From NCBI GenBank assembly GCA_011319805.1, contig SJRY01000249.1:124001-188000 (forward strand): a stretch of DNA of 64,000 nt, read 5' to 3'. Below the pieces are notes generated by a model. That model had not been told where the DNA came from, ran no database searches, and saw only the letters and a list, made by a program, of their open reading frames with translations. The position numbers and the translations under genes were made by a program. This document shows positions 1 to 11,264 of the stretch, piece by piece. Origin of the DNA: Macrocybe gigantea (taxonomy: Eukaryota > Basidiomycota > Agaricomycetes > Agaricales > Callistosporiaceae). Numbering within the stretch: position 1 is the first letter of the stretch; each line of letters begins with the position of its first letter.

Positions 1-317
1 TGACGCATCTCATGCGTCAGGTTCACCAGATGGCAACAACGCACGTAACCAGACAAGATTTGTGATGGGAAAGACCAGTCATGGGATGTCTTAAGCGCCG
101 TCCTAGTGTGTTGCTGTAGAAGGCGCTGTATACAATACAAGACGGCAGATCATCAGCAAATCATCATTGGAGCAATAATCAGGCCGACAAACCAGTTCAA
201 TCTCCTCATGCAATACCTGAGCTGAAAGCATCCGAGATAAATTGATGACCACGCAAAACATATACGGTGCTAAATAGCTTGCCGCTGTCCTTTCATAAAA
301 CGAAGCGCCTAAAGGAC

Positions 318-1532
318 TCAATCGAAAAATGCTCCTCCGTTGACCGAAATCTGTATGGCAGGATCCCATTAAGCAGGGAACGACCTAGACAGGGTCAAGA
401 TTATATTTCTCACAGTTTGCCCTGTGATGTAATAGGCTTCCTTCTTGACCAGGTATGCGACAAGACTGGCAATGTCGTCAGGATGCCCGACATGGCCCAC
501 TGGGGTGACCTGGGCCCACTATCGACGAGAGATGGAAAAAAAGGAAGGCCGATCAATAGGCGGAGAAAGGTGATCACCGTACGCATCATCACGCACTCGC
601 TGATTGAATGCTTTCACATCTCCAGATTGCTCCGCAGCTTCACTGACTGCAGAGCGGGACAGGCATCAGAAGTGAGCGACGCGCAAGGCTTGCGCAGTGG
701 CGGGAGGACGACTTACGAAGAGGTGTATCGATGGCGCCTGGGGCGTACGCGTTTACCGTGATGCCATGCTTGGCCAACGCCAGAGCTGATGAACATGAAG
801 TTTGCGAGAGGTGGGAGTGCGAACGAACTCGTGAAAGATTCAAAACACACCTGACGACTGCGTCATTCCGCGGACGCCCCACTTACTCGTCGCATACGCA
901 ACGTTAACGCCCGCTGCGGTACATACAGTAGATCAACATGCTGATTTCGGCAAAAGGCGCATATAGGTACGACTCGGAGGAAGGCCACAAACCTTGTTTT
1001 CCAACAATGGACGATGCACCGATGATCCTGCCGCCGCGTCCTTGCTTGACCAGCTGCTCCGCGGCATATTTGTAGCACAGAAACACGCCGCGGAGATTCA
1101 CGCCAATGACCCTGTCCCATTCCTCTGTGGACACTGTATCGCGAAAAAAAAAGAATGGAATTAAGAGAGTAAAAATGGTGTTATAACTGGCAACTCGAAG
1201 TGCACATAGCCCGGACACGTTCACCTACCGTTGTCGATAGCGCCGGACCTGATTATTCCAGCGTTCGCCACCATGACATCCAGTCCGCCGAAGGTCTGCA
1301 CGGCGGCGTCGACCAGTCTCTTCACCTCCGACTCATTCGACACGTCCGCAATAATGACCAAGGTTCGCACCGAAGTTCCAGAAGAGCCGATGTCTTTCAC
1401 GAGCGAGTCGAGCTCTTCGGCTTTCCCCATTACGTCGTTGAGCACGATGTTGTAGCCTTCCTTTGCGAGCCTCAAAGCAATGGACCTGCCTATGCCCGTC
1501 GCGCAGCCTGTGACGATCGCGGTGTTTTGCAT
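318..1532 (-). CDS. Short-chain dehydrogenase/reductase, acetoin/butanediol-type
   Basis: NAD(P)-dependent oxidoreductase of the classical SDR family. Seven exons join in frame (1532-1229, 1133-993, 913-851, 785-717, 646-597, 518-414, 350-318) to give 254 residues, the usual SDR length. Visible motifs are the Rossmann TGCATGIG near the N-terminus, VANAG after strand 4, catalytic Ser in GASSIVGKQ, and YATSK (YxxxK) before a helix ending in HGITVNAYAPGAIDTPL. The C-terminus SVNGGAFFD matches the family VDGG(I/M) ending. The family resembles diacetyl/acetoin and meso-butanediol reductases, but the substrate is inferred only loosely. Start 1532 is chosen because MQNTAIVTG sits directly before the nucleotide-binding loop. 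A TATA-like box lies about 80 bp upstream. Confidence 0.9.
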
Positions 1533-1610
1533 TCTCTGAATCTTTCAAGGGTGGAAATACAGTATAGTCGTTGGAGATTTGCGAAGGAACCTGTGTGAGC
1601 AGACCCACGT

Positions 1611-1619
1611 CCTTTTATA
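1611..1619 (-). promoter_or_regulatory. TATA-like box of the SDR gene
   Basis: The minus strand reads TATAAAAGG about 80 bp upstream of the ATG at 1532, a reasonable distance for a fungal core promoter. No transcription start was measured. Confidence 0.45.
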
Positions 1620-1720
1620 ACCCATGGAGCCCGTAGCTCACATAATGTGGGAAGGTCAGAACTGCCCACAGGCTGCATCTCGAACCCAAACTCTTGAACC
1701 TGGCGTCATGGGTGAAGTTG

Positions 1721-2116
1721 CTAGTCTCGTGGTGTGGCATTACGTAACGCTCGAATTAACGGAGAAGCCCAATCCCGGGGGCTGTGACCGTGCTTGTTTT
1801 TCGAATGTATCCGCACCTCTCGGTGTATGTCGGTGGCCAGATGGTAGAGGTCCTTGAGTTGGTCATGTGTAGCTCGTTCATTGGAGATGTACAGCTCACG
1901 AAGCGGCTGAAATCGCGGGCGATAGTGAGCTACAGCTTCGCCACAGGGCTGGAACTTCTTTCTGGATTTCTTCTCGGCTTCCGTCTTGGGCGTCTTGGGC
2001 TTTTTCTCCAAGTGCGAATGTTGTTTGGCCGAATCTTTGGGCTCTTTCTTGCGGCGAAATGTGCTGGACTCGGGCATCGTCGACATTTTCGTTCTGCTGA
2101 GGGAGCGTCTGTTCAT
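1721..2116 (-). CDS. Small basic hypothetical protein
   Basis: Uninterrupted ORF of 131 codons. The N-terminal half is rich in Lys and Arg (about residues 20-55, KKPKTPKTEAEKK-type sequence). The C-terminal half is more mixed and could form one or two helices (RPRFQPLRELYISNERATHD). The start could be the first Met or Met-11. No signal peptide, membrane segment or known motif is seen. It lies tail to tail with nothing recognisable and only 189 bp from the SDR start. It may be a real lineage-specific gene or chance, because no intron or conserved domain supports it. Confidence 0.35.
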   Translation of the reverse strand: MNRRSLSRTKMSTMPESSTFRRKKEPKDSAKQHSHLEKKPKTPKTEAEKKSRKKFQPCGEAVAHYRPRFQPLRELYISNERATHDQLKDLYHLATDIHREVRIHSKNKHGHSPRDWASPLIRALRNATPRD

Positions 2117-2330
2117 TCCAAGCGGTGTTGCTTACATGTTATCACATCATGTTCTATCAGGAGCCGTGCATCGTGGCCAACACGAGGCAGAACCTCTCAA
2201 TTCGGGGGCTGACTAAGCATTTGCGTTTGGTGGGTCCTTGTTTGTCCTCATCTCTGTCCTGATCTGCATCGCGACTGACGCGTTTTCACCACAAGGATTT
2301 TCCTATATTAATCATTTGTGCTTGCACAGG

Positions 2331-4956
2331 ATGTCCCCAAGTTCATCAATACCATCCCACGACGCCCTTTCAGCGCTCTCCCGATTTCTGCAACGGAGAC
2401 AAATGCCTCCCGCCAAAGATTTCGTCGAGACTTTCTTTCCGGCCACGGCTATAACGATAGAGTCATATGAGAAGCGAGTTCGAGAACTCCTCCCTTTCGG
2501 TGCCATTCGAACACGTTTTATTGACGCTAAAGTCCAAAAAGTCTTGCTACTCAAGGAAAAGAATGGGAGTCAGCATGAGAGCGTCGTGATGGAATGCATT
2601 GATGAAGAGAAAGGTCTTCAAGTCGAGCGAACGCTTGGTGTACGGACGTTCAAGAAATCGACAAAATTCTTGAAATTCATCGTAAGCGAATACTTTTCTC
2701 AAGCATCAATCTAATTATTGATAACGATTTTTTTTTTCAAGCCAGCAGCTTTCTCGAAGCCATCGGAGAAGCAAGAGTCATCTAAAAATCCTCCATCAGA
2801 TAAGACCGCAGAGGCATCAAATGACTCTAGCCCGCCAGCAGGCGAGCTGAAGGGCGCTTCAGGCGCCGTTCCGCCTCCCGAGTCTCCTGATCCCCTTCCC
2901 TTTGCAGCTGGAGAGTCGCCTTCGTCTTCCGACCCCTCTTCTTCCCCAGATTCGTCGTCCCCTTCCCAGCCATCGTCTCCCAATTTGTCTTTTTCCGGCA
3001 GCGAGGTGTCCTCAGGTTCTTTATCCACCAGCCGATACAAGTTTTTGCGCTTGCAGATAGCTAGGCAATTTCTTTTCAAACTGCTGTCTGTGTCGTCGAG
3101 CCCAAGCAGCTCATCGGAGCGGTCTACCTCTGACACCGGCCCGTCAAGCCCGGACATCCTAGTGTACGAAGCCCGCCACAGTGACGCATCCTCAAATTCG
3201 AGCAAAGGCACTCCAGGGTCTGGCTCCAGTGGTGACCTATCAGACACGAGTACGTCCTTTCCCGTCTCCCGTCCTCCCGCATCCAAAGTCAATGGCGCAT
3301 CAATGGCCTCAACACACAGCAAAAGCAAATTGCTGGCGCCAAAGACGGGACGATCGTCTCCGACCGCGCTATCCGACAGATCTGGGGGTCAACCATCGAT
3401 CCTGTCTAATGTGTCCACTTTAAGCGGGTACGCAGCCTCTGCAGAGTCTGTAAATCCTTCGTCATCTGTGTGGATGGAAGACATCAGCGATGCGCCAAAA
3501 CCCCTCACCTCCGATGCCTCCGATGCTCCAGACAGACCGCTTACACCTCCTGAATCGCCCCAACCAGATCACTGGACCCTACCCCTTCCCCTTGAGTATC
3601 CACCTCCTCCTGAAATTGACGAAAAGGGATCTTTGGTGCCAGCGTCGTCCTTGGGAGGTTCGACCAAACACCCAACCTTAGTTCCGTCTGAAGGCATGAC
3701 AAGGGTAGCCTCGGAATCGTCGGCGGGATCTGGTTCCTCGTCGTCCGGCTCAAAGAGATCCATGAAGTCGATAGTGCGCAAAGCCGTGCAGGTGCTTAAA
3801 TCCGGCCTTATGATGACCGGTGTGGTGTCGCTCAGCTCTGTGGTCGAAACGCTGGCCTCGGATCGGATCGTCGCGTATAATCCTGCACCAGGTGACACCA
3901 CGTTGAATGACTGCACGGTGAGAGTTATGACCTTCGAGGAGGGGCACTGTCCTCCCCTCTGGAAGGTCATTCTTGGGTGTTCGGCCGCGCATCAGTTCGA
4001 TGAGAAGTACAAATTGTTGCTCCATCAGTGTTACTGGTATGCTGGAACCATCTTCCTTCTCCTCGAATGCATGGTGGGCAAGGGCCACTATGACATCGCC
4101 GATGGACCAATCAGTCCCGTGAATGACAATTTTGCGCTCAGACGTAAGAAGGGAAAGAACTCGAAACGTTCTCGCCGGGCAGGAAATTGGAAATGGGGTC
4201 TTCCCGTGTATAAACATCGAGACTCCGAAACCGCCGCCTTGGCAGAGTTGTTCGCGAAGCTCACCGAAGAGTTCGAGGACGAGGTATGATCTAATTTTGT
4301 TTGGCTTTTTTTTTAAAAAAGAATAGAGTTCTTCGCTCTCTTAGGTCAAGAAAGCTGAGGAAATTGAGCGGCTGTTGGCACAAGCTCAGAAGCAAGCTGC
4401 ACAGGATGAACTCCGAGCGGAGACTACTGAGCAGCTGGCGAAGGCCGAGGAAGAACGTCGTGCGCTGGAGCAGAGAGCTGAGGAAGAACGTCGTGCGCTG
4501 GAGCAGAGAGCTGAGGAAGAACGTCGTGCGCTGGAGCAGAGAGCTGAGGAAGAACGTCGTGCTCTGGAGCAGAGAGCTGAGGAGGAACGTCTGCGAGCCG
4601 AGGAAGAACGTTGTGCGCTGGAGCGGAGAGCAAAGGAGGAGCGTCGTGCTCTGGAGCAGAGAGCTGAGGAGGAACGTCTGCGAGCCGAGGAAGAACGTCG
4701 TGCTCTGGAGCAGAGAGCTGAGGAGGAACGTCTGCGAGCCGAGGAAGAACGCCGACGAGCTGAGAAAAGAGAGCGGGAACTAGAGGAAGAACGCCGACGA
4801 GCTGAGGAGCGAGAGCGGGAACTAGAGGAAGAACGCCGACGTGCTCTCTCACTAGAGCGCGAACTAGAAGTGCTACGGCGGTCAATTAGCCCAGAACCAA
4901 TATCAGGATCACGAAGGGTACGTTATACAGGGCGCGCATACCACAGCCAACCTTGA
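2331..4956 (+). CDS. Ser/Pro-rich protein with C-terminal coiled-coil repeats
   Basis: Three exons (2331-2681, 2742-4283, 4345-4956) with two phase-0 introns of 60-61 nt give 834 residues. Residues 1-117 form a compact charged domain (KDFVETFFPATAITIESYEKR). Residues about 120-400 are low-complexity Ser/Pro/Asp sequence, probably disordered. Residues about 490-630 form a conserved-looking segment (HQFDEKYKLLLHQCYWYAG then a hydrophobic LLLECMVG stretch). The last 200 residues are a Glu/Arg/Ala helix built from tandem EEERRALEQRA units, a strong predicted coiled coil. I do not recognise the family. The layout suggests a scaffold or self-associating protein. Internal start at 2403 is an alternative. 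Confidence 0.8.
4447..4850 (+). repeat. 33-bp coding tandem repeats
   Basis: About four near-identical 33-bp units encode EEERRALEQRA. Diverged and shortened versions (RAEEERLRAEEER, ERELEEERRRAE) continue to about 4850. The repeats encode the coiled-coil tail of the preceding gene, and an 11-residue unit fits a hendecad-type coiled coil. Unit number is likely to vary between strains. Confidence 0.85.
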
Positions 4957-6419
4957 GGCCGAGTCGCCAATGGTATTAGCGCCATGCTCACGTCGCCATG
5001 GTCAATCGCTTCAGCCCTACACTCAGCCTCGCTCTTTTCCGCTCTCTTTGCTCACACCTCACTCAATTTCCTAGCATGTAGCACGCTGGCATGTGCTGAC
5101 AGCGACCCATAGCTCTTTTGATGGTGATGTTTTGCTATACCCGATCTCTACTTTGGACATCGCCTTCATCCCTTACATTTCCCATTGATTGTGGAGAAAA
5201 AACCATCATCTTTATCAATCATGTAAATCCATATTTCAACCCCCACATGTTCACTACAAGTAATTGCCACCCTTTTTGGCCACCGCCCCGTTGTTTCGGC
5301 TGCACACACCTACATTTGTACCAATAGATACCAATTGCATTGGCTTCGGCGTTTTGAAATCCTATTCAGTAAGGCCTTCTTTGCGATCTGCCTAACTTAG
5401 ATTGCGTCGCCTTTGCGGCAAGATCAAGTTTGGGTGGTGTGGGTGACGACCAGCGCCAATCTAGTCTTCGACGATAATGCTGCCTTAACATCGCCTCGTT
5501 CCATTACGGATGGGGCTCCACACCCTCGTTGTGATGCATGGGCCACAAAAAAAGCTCGAGGCATGATGTGAGCAACCGACGTTGAATAGAACCATGCCGG
5601 TGATCCTCGTAATGCCACGGAAACCAGTCTCGATTTGCAAGAAAATTGAAAAGTCTCCGGTATGCACTCTTCTGCGGACCATTTGCAAACTTTCCTTTCA
5701 AATTTCATGACGAGGGTTCGTCGAAATGGATCACGGTAAGAGGGTCAAGATGCGGCATTTTCTTGCTACTCTAGCCCTTGCAAAACATGCGACTAACTAG
5801 ACTCGAAATGTCTTCCTGTTTCCTGAGGGCCTTCCGTCGATTGCTTGTTACAATATGCACTTCCAAAGTCCTTTCCAAACATCGACCACAATGATCTATG
5901 TATCTCTCTCGTCGGTGAACAATGCCACATCTTAGCTTCGTTTCAACATTGGCGACAGCCTCACTCGAGGCCACTTGGGCTGACGGCCAGCCCGCCGGGA
6001 TGTCCGTATTTTGCACATTGGTGAACTGCGCTTTTTACACATACGCCGTACGGTCAGTTTCGCGCCCGATATCATATTGACGCTGCATAGGACGACGGAT
6101 TGCACCGGCGCTCCCGATCCCCCGGGCCCTGTTGTATTCTCCGAGTACTCTGCCTCTGATTAACGTCGCATATATCGCGACGCTGTATGACAAGGGCGCG
6201 ACCTGCCAGCCGCTTCTTTGATGTGGGGTTTGAGATGAAGATGCTATATCTTCGAGGAGTTGTGTATGCAGATTGCTACTTATAATGTATGCTTACATAA
6301 TATCGCCTCTTATCGCGCTGAGCGATTTTTCCAGGCTTGCTTCAAGGTGCGCGCGCACTATCGTTTCACACCTCCGCCGGGCGTGGACAACGCCAAAAAA
6401 GAAAAAAAAAGAGCAAGGG
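4957..6419. other. Intergenic, no gene recognised
   Basis: About 1.46 kb between the coiled-coil gene and Naa10. Short ORFs occur on both strands (for example 5424-5708 minus and 5771-6016 minus), but none shows a domain, splice-consistent continuation or coding-like composition. An A-rich tract at about 6396-6411 lies just before the Naa10 start. Confidence 0.5.
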
Positions 6420-7277
6420 ATGAACATCCGCTTAGCAAGGGTACGGTTCGTAGCGCCGATTGCTCTTGTCGTGCACACACAATTGAACAGCGACGGGACG
6501 AACAGTGGCTCGAAGCGTTTCGGCTCTTCACTCTTTGACTCGGGCTCACTCGGGGAAGCTCACCGTGGACGCTGTGCTAGGTGGAAGATCTGCAAGGCAT
6601 GCAGGTGGCGAACCTGCAGAACCTGCCCGAGAACTATGTCATGAAATTTTGTGAGCGCTCGCTACGGCGTTTTCGCGTGTGTCTGCCCCAGACCGAATTT
6701 GCTGAGCATGGTGTGGTGAACTCTGAAGGGATGTATCATGCGATGACGTGGCCGCAGATCTCGTTCGTGGCGGAGGACCATAAAGGCCGTATCGTCGGAT
6801 ACGTCCTCGCAAAGATGTGAAATCGTCATGCTCAGCCGTGACCCAGAACTCATCTTGTTTTGCAGTGAGGACGAAGCACAGGACGACGAGCCTGTGCATG
6901 GGCACATCAACTCGATATCCGTGCTACGGTCGTACCGCCGACTTGGGCTCGCAAAGAAACTGATGCTTCTCTCACGTGCGCTGGGTGTCGTCGGGTTTTT
7001 TTCCCCCACAGCTGACTTTTGTCCGCAGAAGAGGCGATGGCGTCAGTGTACAAGGCGTCGTATGTCTCGCTTCACGTGCGCAAATCGAACAAGGCAGCGA
7101 TTGGGCTGTACAAGGACACGCTAGGATTCCGAGTGGCGTCGGTGGAACACAAGTACTGTGAGTCTGTCTACCAGTTTTTGAGGGGATCCTGCTTATACGA
7201 CTCTAGATGGAGACGGAGAGGACGCGTTGAACATGCGATTGGATCTGCAGCCATCCATAGAAAATGCCATAAATTAG
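6420..7277 (+). CDS. naa10: N-alpha-acetyltransferase catalytic subunit Naa10/Ard1
   Basis: Catalytic subunit of the NatA complex, which acetylates N-termini of nascent proteins at the ribosome together with Naa15. Six exons (6420-6440, 6581-6650, 6729-6816, 6866-6975, 7029-7157, 7207-7277) give 162 residues. The start [35 protein letters not shown] and [11 protein letters not shown] line up with the Naa10 fold. The acetyl-CoA loop is [10 protein letters not shown] (R-x-x-G-x-A). [17 protein letters not shown] and [13 protein letters not shown] complete the GNAT domain. The disordered C-terminal tail of human Naa10 is absent, as in S. pombe. The first exon is only 21 nt, so the 6420 start depends on the 140-nt intron; the match of its seven residues to the family makes it convincing. 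Confidence 0.93.
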
Positions 7278-7336
7278 AGAAAAATGCCAGATTTCAATTG
7301 CGTCATTGCTCCTCTAAAAATAAACCCGGTCCTTCG

Positions 7337-7344
7337 TATAAATA
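7337..7344 (+). promoter_or_regulatory. TATA-like box of the ferritin-like gene
   Basis: TATAAATA lies 102-109 bp upstream of the ATG at 7446 and is followed by a pyrimidine-rich leader (TCTCTCACC, TTTTTTTTATTCC), typical of highly expressed fungal genes. Confidence 0.5.
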
Positions 7345-7445
7345 ACCGCGCTTTCATTTCTCTCTCACCAGCCAGCTCACGCTCATTTCGTTTCCCTTTC
7401 GCACATTTTTTTTTATTCCTACGCTCTCTTTACTCTTCTGCACAA

Positions 7446-8538
7446 ATGAAGTTCATCTCGCCGTCCTTTGTCGTCCTTTCTCTCCTTGCCACAACGTCTT
7501 GTCTCGTCGGCGCAGTTCCCGCCAAACGCGCAAAGACCTCGGGCACGTAACCTCCATCGTCTCGCCCTGCCGCCCCGCTGATCTTTCTTTCTGTCCTCCT
7601 AGACATCGACATCCTGAACTTTGCTCTCACGCTCGAGCATCTCGAGGCCACGTTTTACAAAGAAGGCCTCGAAAAGTTTTCGCAAGACGACTTTGCAAAG
7701 GCAGGCTACGACGACTGGGTCCGCAACCGGTTTGAGGAAATACGCGACAACGAGGAGACCCACGTCAAGTTCATCTCCGAGGCACTGCGCAAAGCCGGCG
7801 CGAAACTCGTCGAACCATGCGATTATGATCTGTTAGCCGTTCTCGTTATCGCAGTGTTTCCTCGTCGTTTAATTTCTTTTTTTTTTGTCAGCCCCTTGGA
7901 TGACGTCCACTCGTTTGTCATGGGCAGCCGCAATTTCGAAGACGTCGGCGTCTCTGCATACACCGGTGCAGCGGCATACATCAACGACAAGGCAAGCGCA
8001 TCCATCCCGTCGCATATAGCCATGCTTACGTTCATGCTAGGCTTACCTCACAGTCGCCGCTGCTATTCTCGGCGTCGAGTCCCGCCAGACTGCCTGGGTC
8101 AACTCGGCCGTTCTTAAGCGCAACCCGTGGAACACGCCTTTCGAGACGCCGCTCGGCATGGACCAGGTCTTCACCATCGCCTCCGAGTTCATTCGCTCCT
8201 GCCCCAAGAGCAACCCTGACCTGCCCGTCCGCGCTTTCCCCCGCCTGCGCATTCCAAGGGCAACGCCGGGTGAACGCGCCAAGCTCATTTTCGACGAGGA
8301 TGGCAAGGGTAAAAAGAGAGAAGACAAGCAGCTGTATGCGGCCTTTTTGAGCGGTCTGGGCACCTACTTTGAGCCCATCGATGAGAACAAGGAGGTCGAG
8401 GTGCCTGATGACCTCCGAGGCACCGTCTTTGTCGTTGTTACGGACGACAAGGAAAAGGTCGACGACGACACCACTGTTGCTGGACCCGCTCTGGCTGTCT
8501 TCTTTTACGATTCCGAAGGGAACGTTGATGACGTTTGA
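7446..8538 (+). CDS. Secreted ferritin-like (Rds1-type) protein
   Basis: Extracellular member of the Ferritin_2/Rds1 stress-protein family; the biochemical role is not established. A signal peptide (MKFISPSFVVLSLLATTSC) precedes the domain. Exons 7446-7542, 7603-7831, 7892-7991 and 8041-8538 give 307 residues. Helix motifs with likely metal ligands are ILNFALTLEHLEATFY and EIRDNEETHVKFISEAL, followed by YTGAAAYINDKAYLTVAA and AAILGVESRQTAWV. A conserved C-terminal module contains VPDDLRGTVFVVV. Intron 3 has a GC donor (AAG|GCAAGC). Intron 1 also needs a GC donor (TCGG|GCACGT) to keep the frame, since the nearby GT would shift it, so the first junction is less certain. A degenerate paralogue lies at 24.8-25.6 kb. 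Confidence 0.88.
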
Positions 8539-8664
8539 AAAGTGTCACGTTAGAGCGAATAATACTACATTCCCAGACATGGGGGTATACGAGTGAATTA
8601 CTCTAACCCGATGCGAGAGCAAGTCTATGATACGTCCAAGAAAATGAATAATATACGTGGTGGT

Positions 8665-10177
8665 TCAGAGCGTCGCAGCGGCAGCTTGCAGAGCCTGCTC
8701 CACGTCCCTGATCAGATCCTCCACATCCTCGACGCCGACGGAGAGCCTGATCAAGTTGTCCGAGATGCCCAAGTTGGCGCGCTCTTCCTCGGGGATGCTC
8801 CCGTGAGTCATGCGAGCCGGATGTTCTGCGAGGCTCTCGACGCCGCCCAAGCTCTCTGCGAGCGCAAAGAGCCTTGTCGACGTCAAAAACGCCTCTGCCT
8901 GGGCTGCACCGCCGCGAACGCGGAACGAGATCATGCCAGAGTAGGGGAACCCGCCCTTTTCCTTGTGCGCGGCGGATCCGGGCGCCAAGCCGAGCTCGTC
9001 GACGACAAACCTGCGTGCGTGCGGTGAGAGCGAGGCGAACGCGCGAGCGTGGCGCGGGTGCGACGCCAGACCTGGATAAACGACCTCTTCGACGTGCGGG
9101 CTGTGCTCCAGCGCGCGCGCGAGTGCGAGGGCGTTGAGGCCGTGCTGGCGCATGCGCAGATGGAGCGTCTTCGCGCCTCGCTGGGCGAGCCAGCAGTCGT
9201 GCGGGCTCGGCACGGCGCCTGTCGCGTTTTGCAAGAAGCGCAGGTCGTTCGCGAGCGCGGCGTGGTGCGGCGGGAGGACGAGCGCGCCCATGAGGACGTC
9301 CGAGTGCCCGTTGACGTACTTTGTGAGGCTGTGCAGCGCGATGTCGGCGCCTTGCTGGAGCGGCGAGGCGTAGAACGGGGACGCGAACGTGTTGTCGACG
9401 AGCACGAGTGGATGGGAGGCGTGAGAGTGCACGAGCGCGGCGATGTGTGCGACGTCGATGAGGCGGAGGGTCGGGTTCGTCGGCGTCTCGATCCACACGA
9501 GCTTGGTGTTATCGCGGAGGGCGGCGAGGACGGAGGCGTCCGAGGCGGACTCGAGGTCGAGGAACGTCGTGGAGAGGCCCTGCGTCGCCTCGGCGATGCG
9601 CCGCATGTAGCGGAAGGTGCCGCCGTAGACGTCGTTCACGCTCAGCACGTGCGCGTTTGGGCCGAGCGATTGGAGCACCGTGGCGGTCGTGGAGGAGCCA
9701 GAGGCGAACGCGATGGCGTGTGCGCCGCCGGCTTCGAGCGCTGCGAGCGTCGCCTCGAGAGCGTTGCGGTTCGGGTTGCCGGAGCGCGAGTATTCGAAGC
9801 CCTGTAAGGCGAGGTGTGTTAGTTAGAAGGGGAACGTGAACGCATAAAGTCCGAGGCAGGGTGGTCCAGCCACGAAGCAAGATCCATCCGAAAAAAAAAA
9901 AAAAAAAAAAGGGACAGCAACACACCTTGTGCAAGCCGATCCCGTCCTGCTTGTACGTCGTGCTGAGCGAGATGGGCGGTATGACGGCACCCGTCTGTGC
10001 GTCCGGCTCAGACCCGACGTGGATCGCGCGGGTGCCGAATCCGTCTAGGTGTGGTTTTTTCGGGCCGACGCCGTTGGTGCTCGAGGTCGAATGCGAGTGC
10101 GCATGCCCATGCCCATGCGTGTGCGTGTGCGTGTGCGTGTGCGAGTGAGAGTTGGTGTGGATGGGAGCGGGCGACAT
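8665..10177 (-). CDS. CYS3: Cystathionine gamma-lyase with His-rich N-terminus
   Basis: PLP enzyme that cleaves cystathionine to cysteine, 2-oxobutyrate and ammonia (reverse transsulfuration). Two exons (10177-9926, 9801-8665) give 462 residues, about 60 longer than usual. The Cys/Met-metabolism fold shows FGTRAIHVGSEPDAQTGAV, YSRSGNPNRNALE, NDVYGGTFRY, VWIETPTNPTLRL, VDNTFASP, and SLTKYVNGHSD with the PLP lysine. The C-terminal SLGGVESLAEHPARMTH carries the Glu expected of gamma-lyase rather than gamma-synthase, supporting the call. The extra N-terminus contains alternating His-Thr, His-Gly and His-Ser residues, encoded by a GTGTGC-type microsatellite. The single 124-nt intron has a long homopolymer tract at about 9890-9910. 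Confidence 0.92.
10098..10147 (+). repeat. GTGTGC/GCCCAT microsatellite within the CGL N-terminus
   Basis: A tract of short 6-bp units (GCCCAT then GTGTGC) reads on the minus strand as alternating His codons. In-frame hexanucleotide units mean that length changes would add or remove His-x pairs without breaking the gene. Confidence 0.85.
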
Positions 10178-10337
10178 TGTGTGATGCTTGTTTCAACGGT
10201 GTTTTTCGAGCTGCCCCCTGTTCTTTTGTGTCCTTCGATAGAGAAAAAAGGAACGTCTAGAAAGCCTTCTTCGCTTTGCTCGTCTATGGGCAGACAGGAG
10301 GGGGAAAGGAGGGCAAAAGGGCAGGAGGGCTGTTGTC

Positions 10338-10344
10338 GTTTATA
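10338..10344 (-). promoter_or_regulatory. TATA-like box of cystathionine gamma-lyase
   Basis: The minus strand reads TATAAAC about 160 bp upstream of the ATG at 10177. Assigned on position and sequence alone. Confidence 0.35.
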
Positions 10345-10677
10345 AGCAAGAGCGTCGAACCCTGTGGACGGATCTAGTCGAAAGAGTAAACGGCTGACCT
10401 GATTTATAATGTATACTGTAATTTGAAAGCAACATCGTGCTCTTCCGGTTTCCTTGCTGGTTATGAGAGGAGAGGGTTTGGGCTCGCTCACCGAGTTTCG
10501 CGGATTGCGAAATGATGACGAGCTCAGCTGACCAAGACCTATCACGTGTTCAATTATTTTGACGCGTGGCTTGCGACTTGGAAGAAATCTTTTGACATAC
10601 GTCGGTATTGACGTGGTTCGAATTTCTCCAAGCCATACGCCAATTCCAATCTGCTCTGACACCCTCGAAACCGACAA

Positions 10678-11264
10678 TATGCAGACGATCCGACTGTGAG
10701 TGACTTCTGGGCGTTAGCGTTGCGTGCCATCGTACGTGCCGTCAGATGCATGGAGGTTATGTGAATAACAATAACGTCAACTCGCTGCCCGTTCTTGATC
10801 CCGGCTTCGGACGGTCTCCCGTATGTGCATTGGCATGCGTGCTATGCACTGCAACATATGTTATGTCATGCCTTGACGACAGGGTTCGAAGCTCCGAAAT
10901 CCGGACGGGGGGCCACAAACGTGCCCAATGGCGAGCACACCTGGTCGTGCGCGTGGAGCCTGACGCTTACGCAGATCCGTGCTCCCATCATAGGCTTCTC
11001 GACCGGAGAGCGTTCTTCCGAACGTTCGAGCAATCAGGCGATCAAGCTTGTTCGAGCTTGACTGTGTATGACAGCGTCGATCTTTCTGCATCAACAGGAG
11101 AGCGAGGGCGGGAACGCGCGCGAGAGTGTGAGGCCACTGGTATTGGTATTGGTACTGGTCCTGGTATCAACGAAACGATCGTCGACGCGTCTCTGAGAAA
11201 AAGAAGTCAGAGTTTCTGCGCGTCAAGAATCCTAAACGGGCAGACGGCGACTTGGACGTGTTGA
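10678..11264 (+). CDS. Uncharacterised small multi-exon gene (tentative)
   Basis: I do not recognise a product. The stretch has strong splice signals: GTATGT at 10821 with a CAG acceptor at 10882, and CAG before 11099. Several short coding-like segments lie in mixed frames (VNNNNVNSLPVLDPGFGRSP; FEAPKSGRGATNVPNGEHTW; ESEGGNARESVRPL; KSEFLRVKNPKRADGDLDVL). No single exon chain could be fixed by eye, because frames conflict around the first intron. A real gene here is likely but the limits are guesses, and the last segment could extend to about 11400. Transcript data would settle the structure. Confidence 0.3.

Noticed and set aside
4447..4850. CRISPR-like regular repeat array
   Set aside because: The repeats are contiguous coding units without spacers, in a eukaryotic gene.
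4424..4885. Repetitive minus-strand ORF (LPLVPALAPQLVGVL-type)
   Set aside because: Antisense translation of the coiled-coil tandem repeats.
8603..9496. 297-codon Arg/Ala-rich minus-strand ORF
   Set aside because: It is a frame shadow of cystathionine gamma-lyase in GC-rich DNA; the composition is almost all Arg, Ala and Pro.
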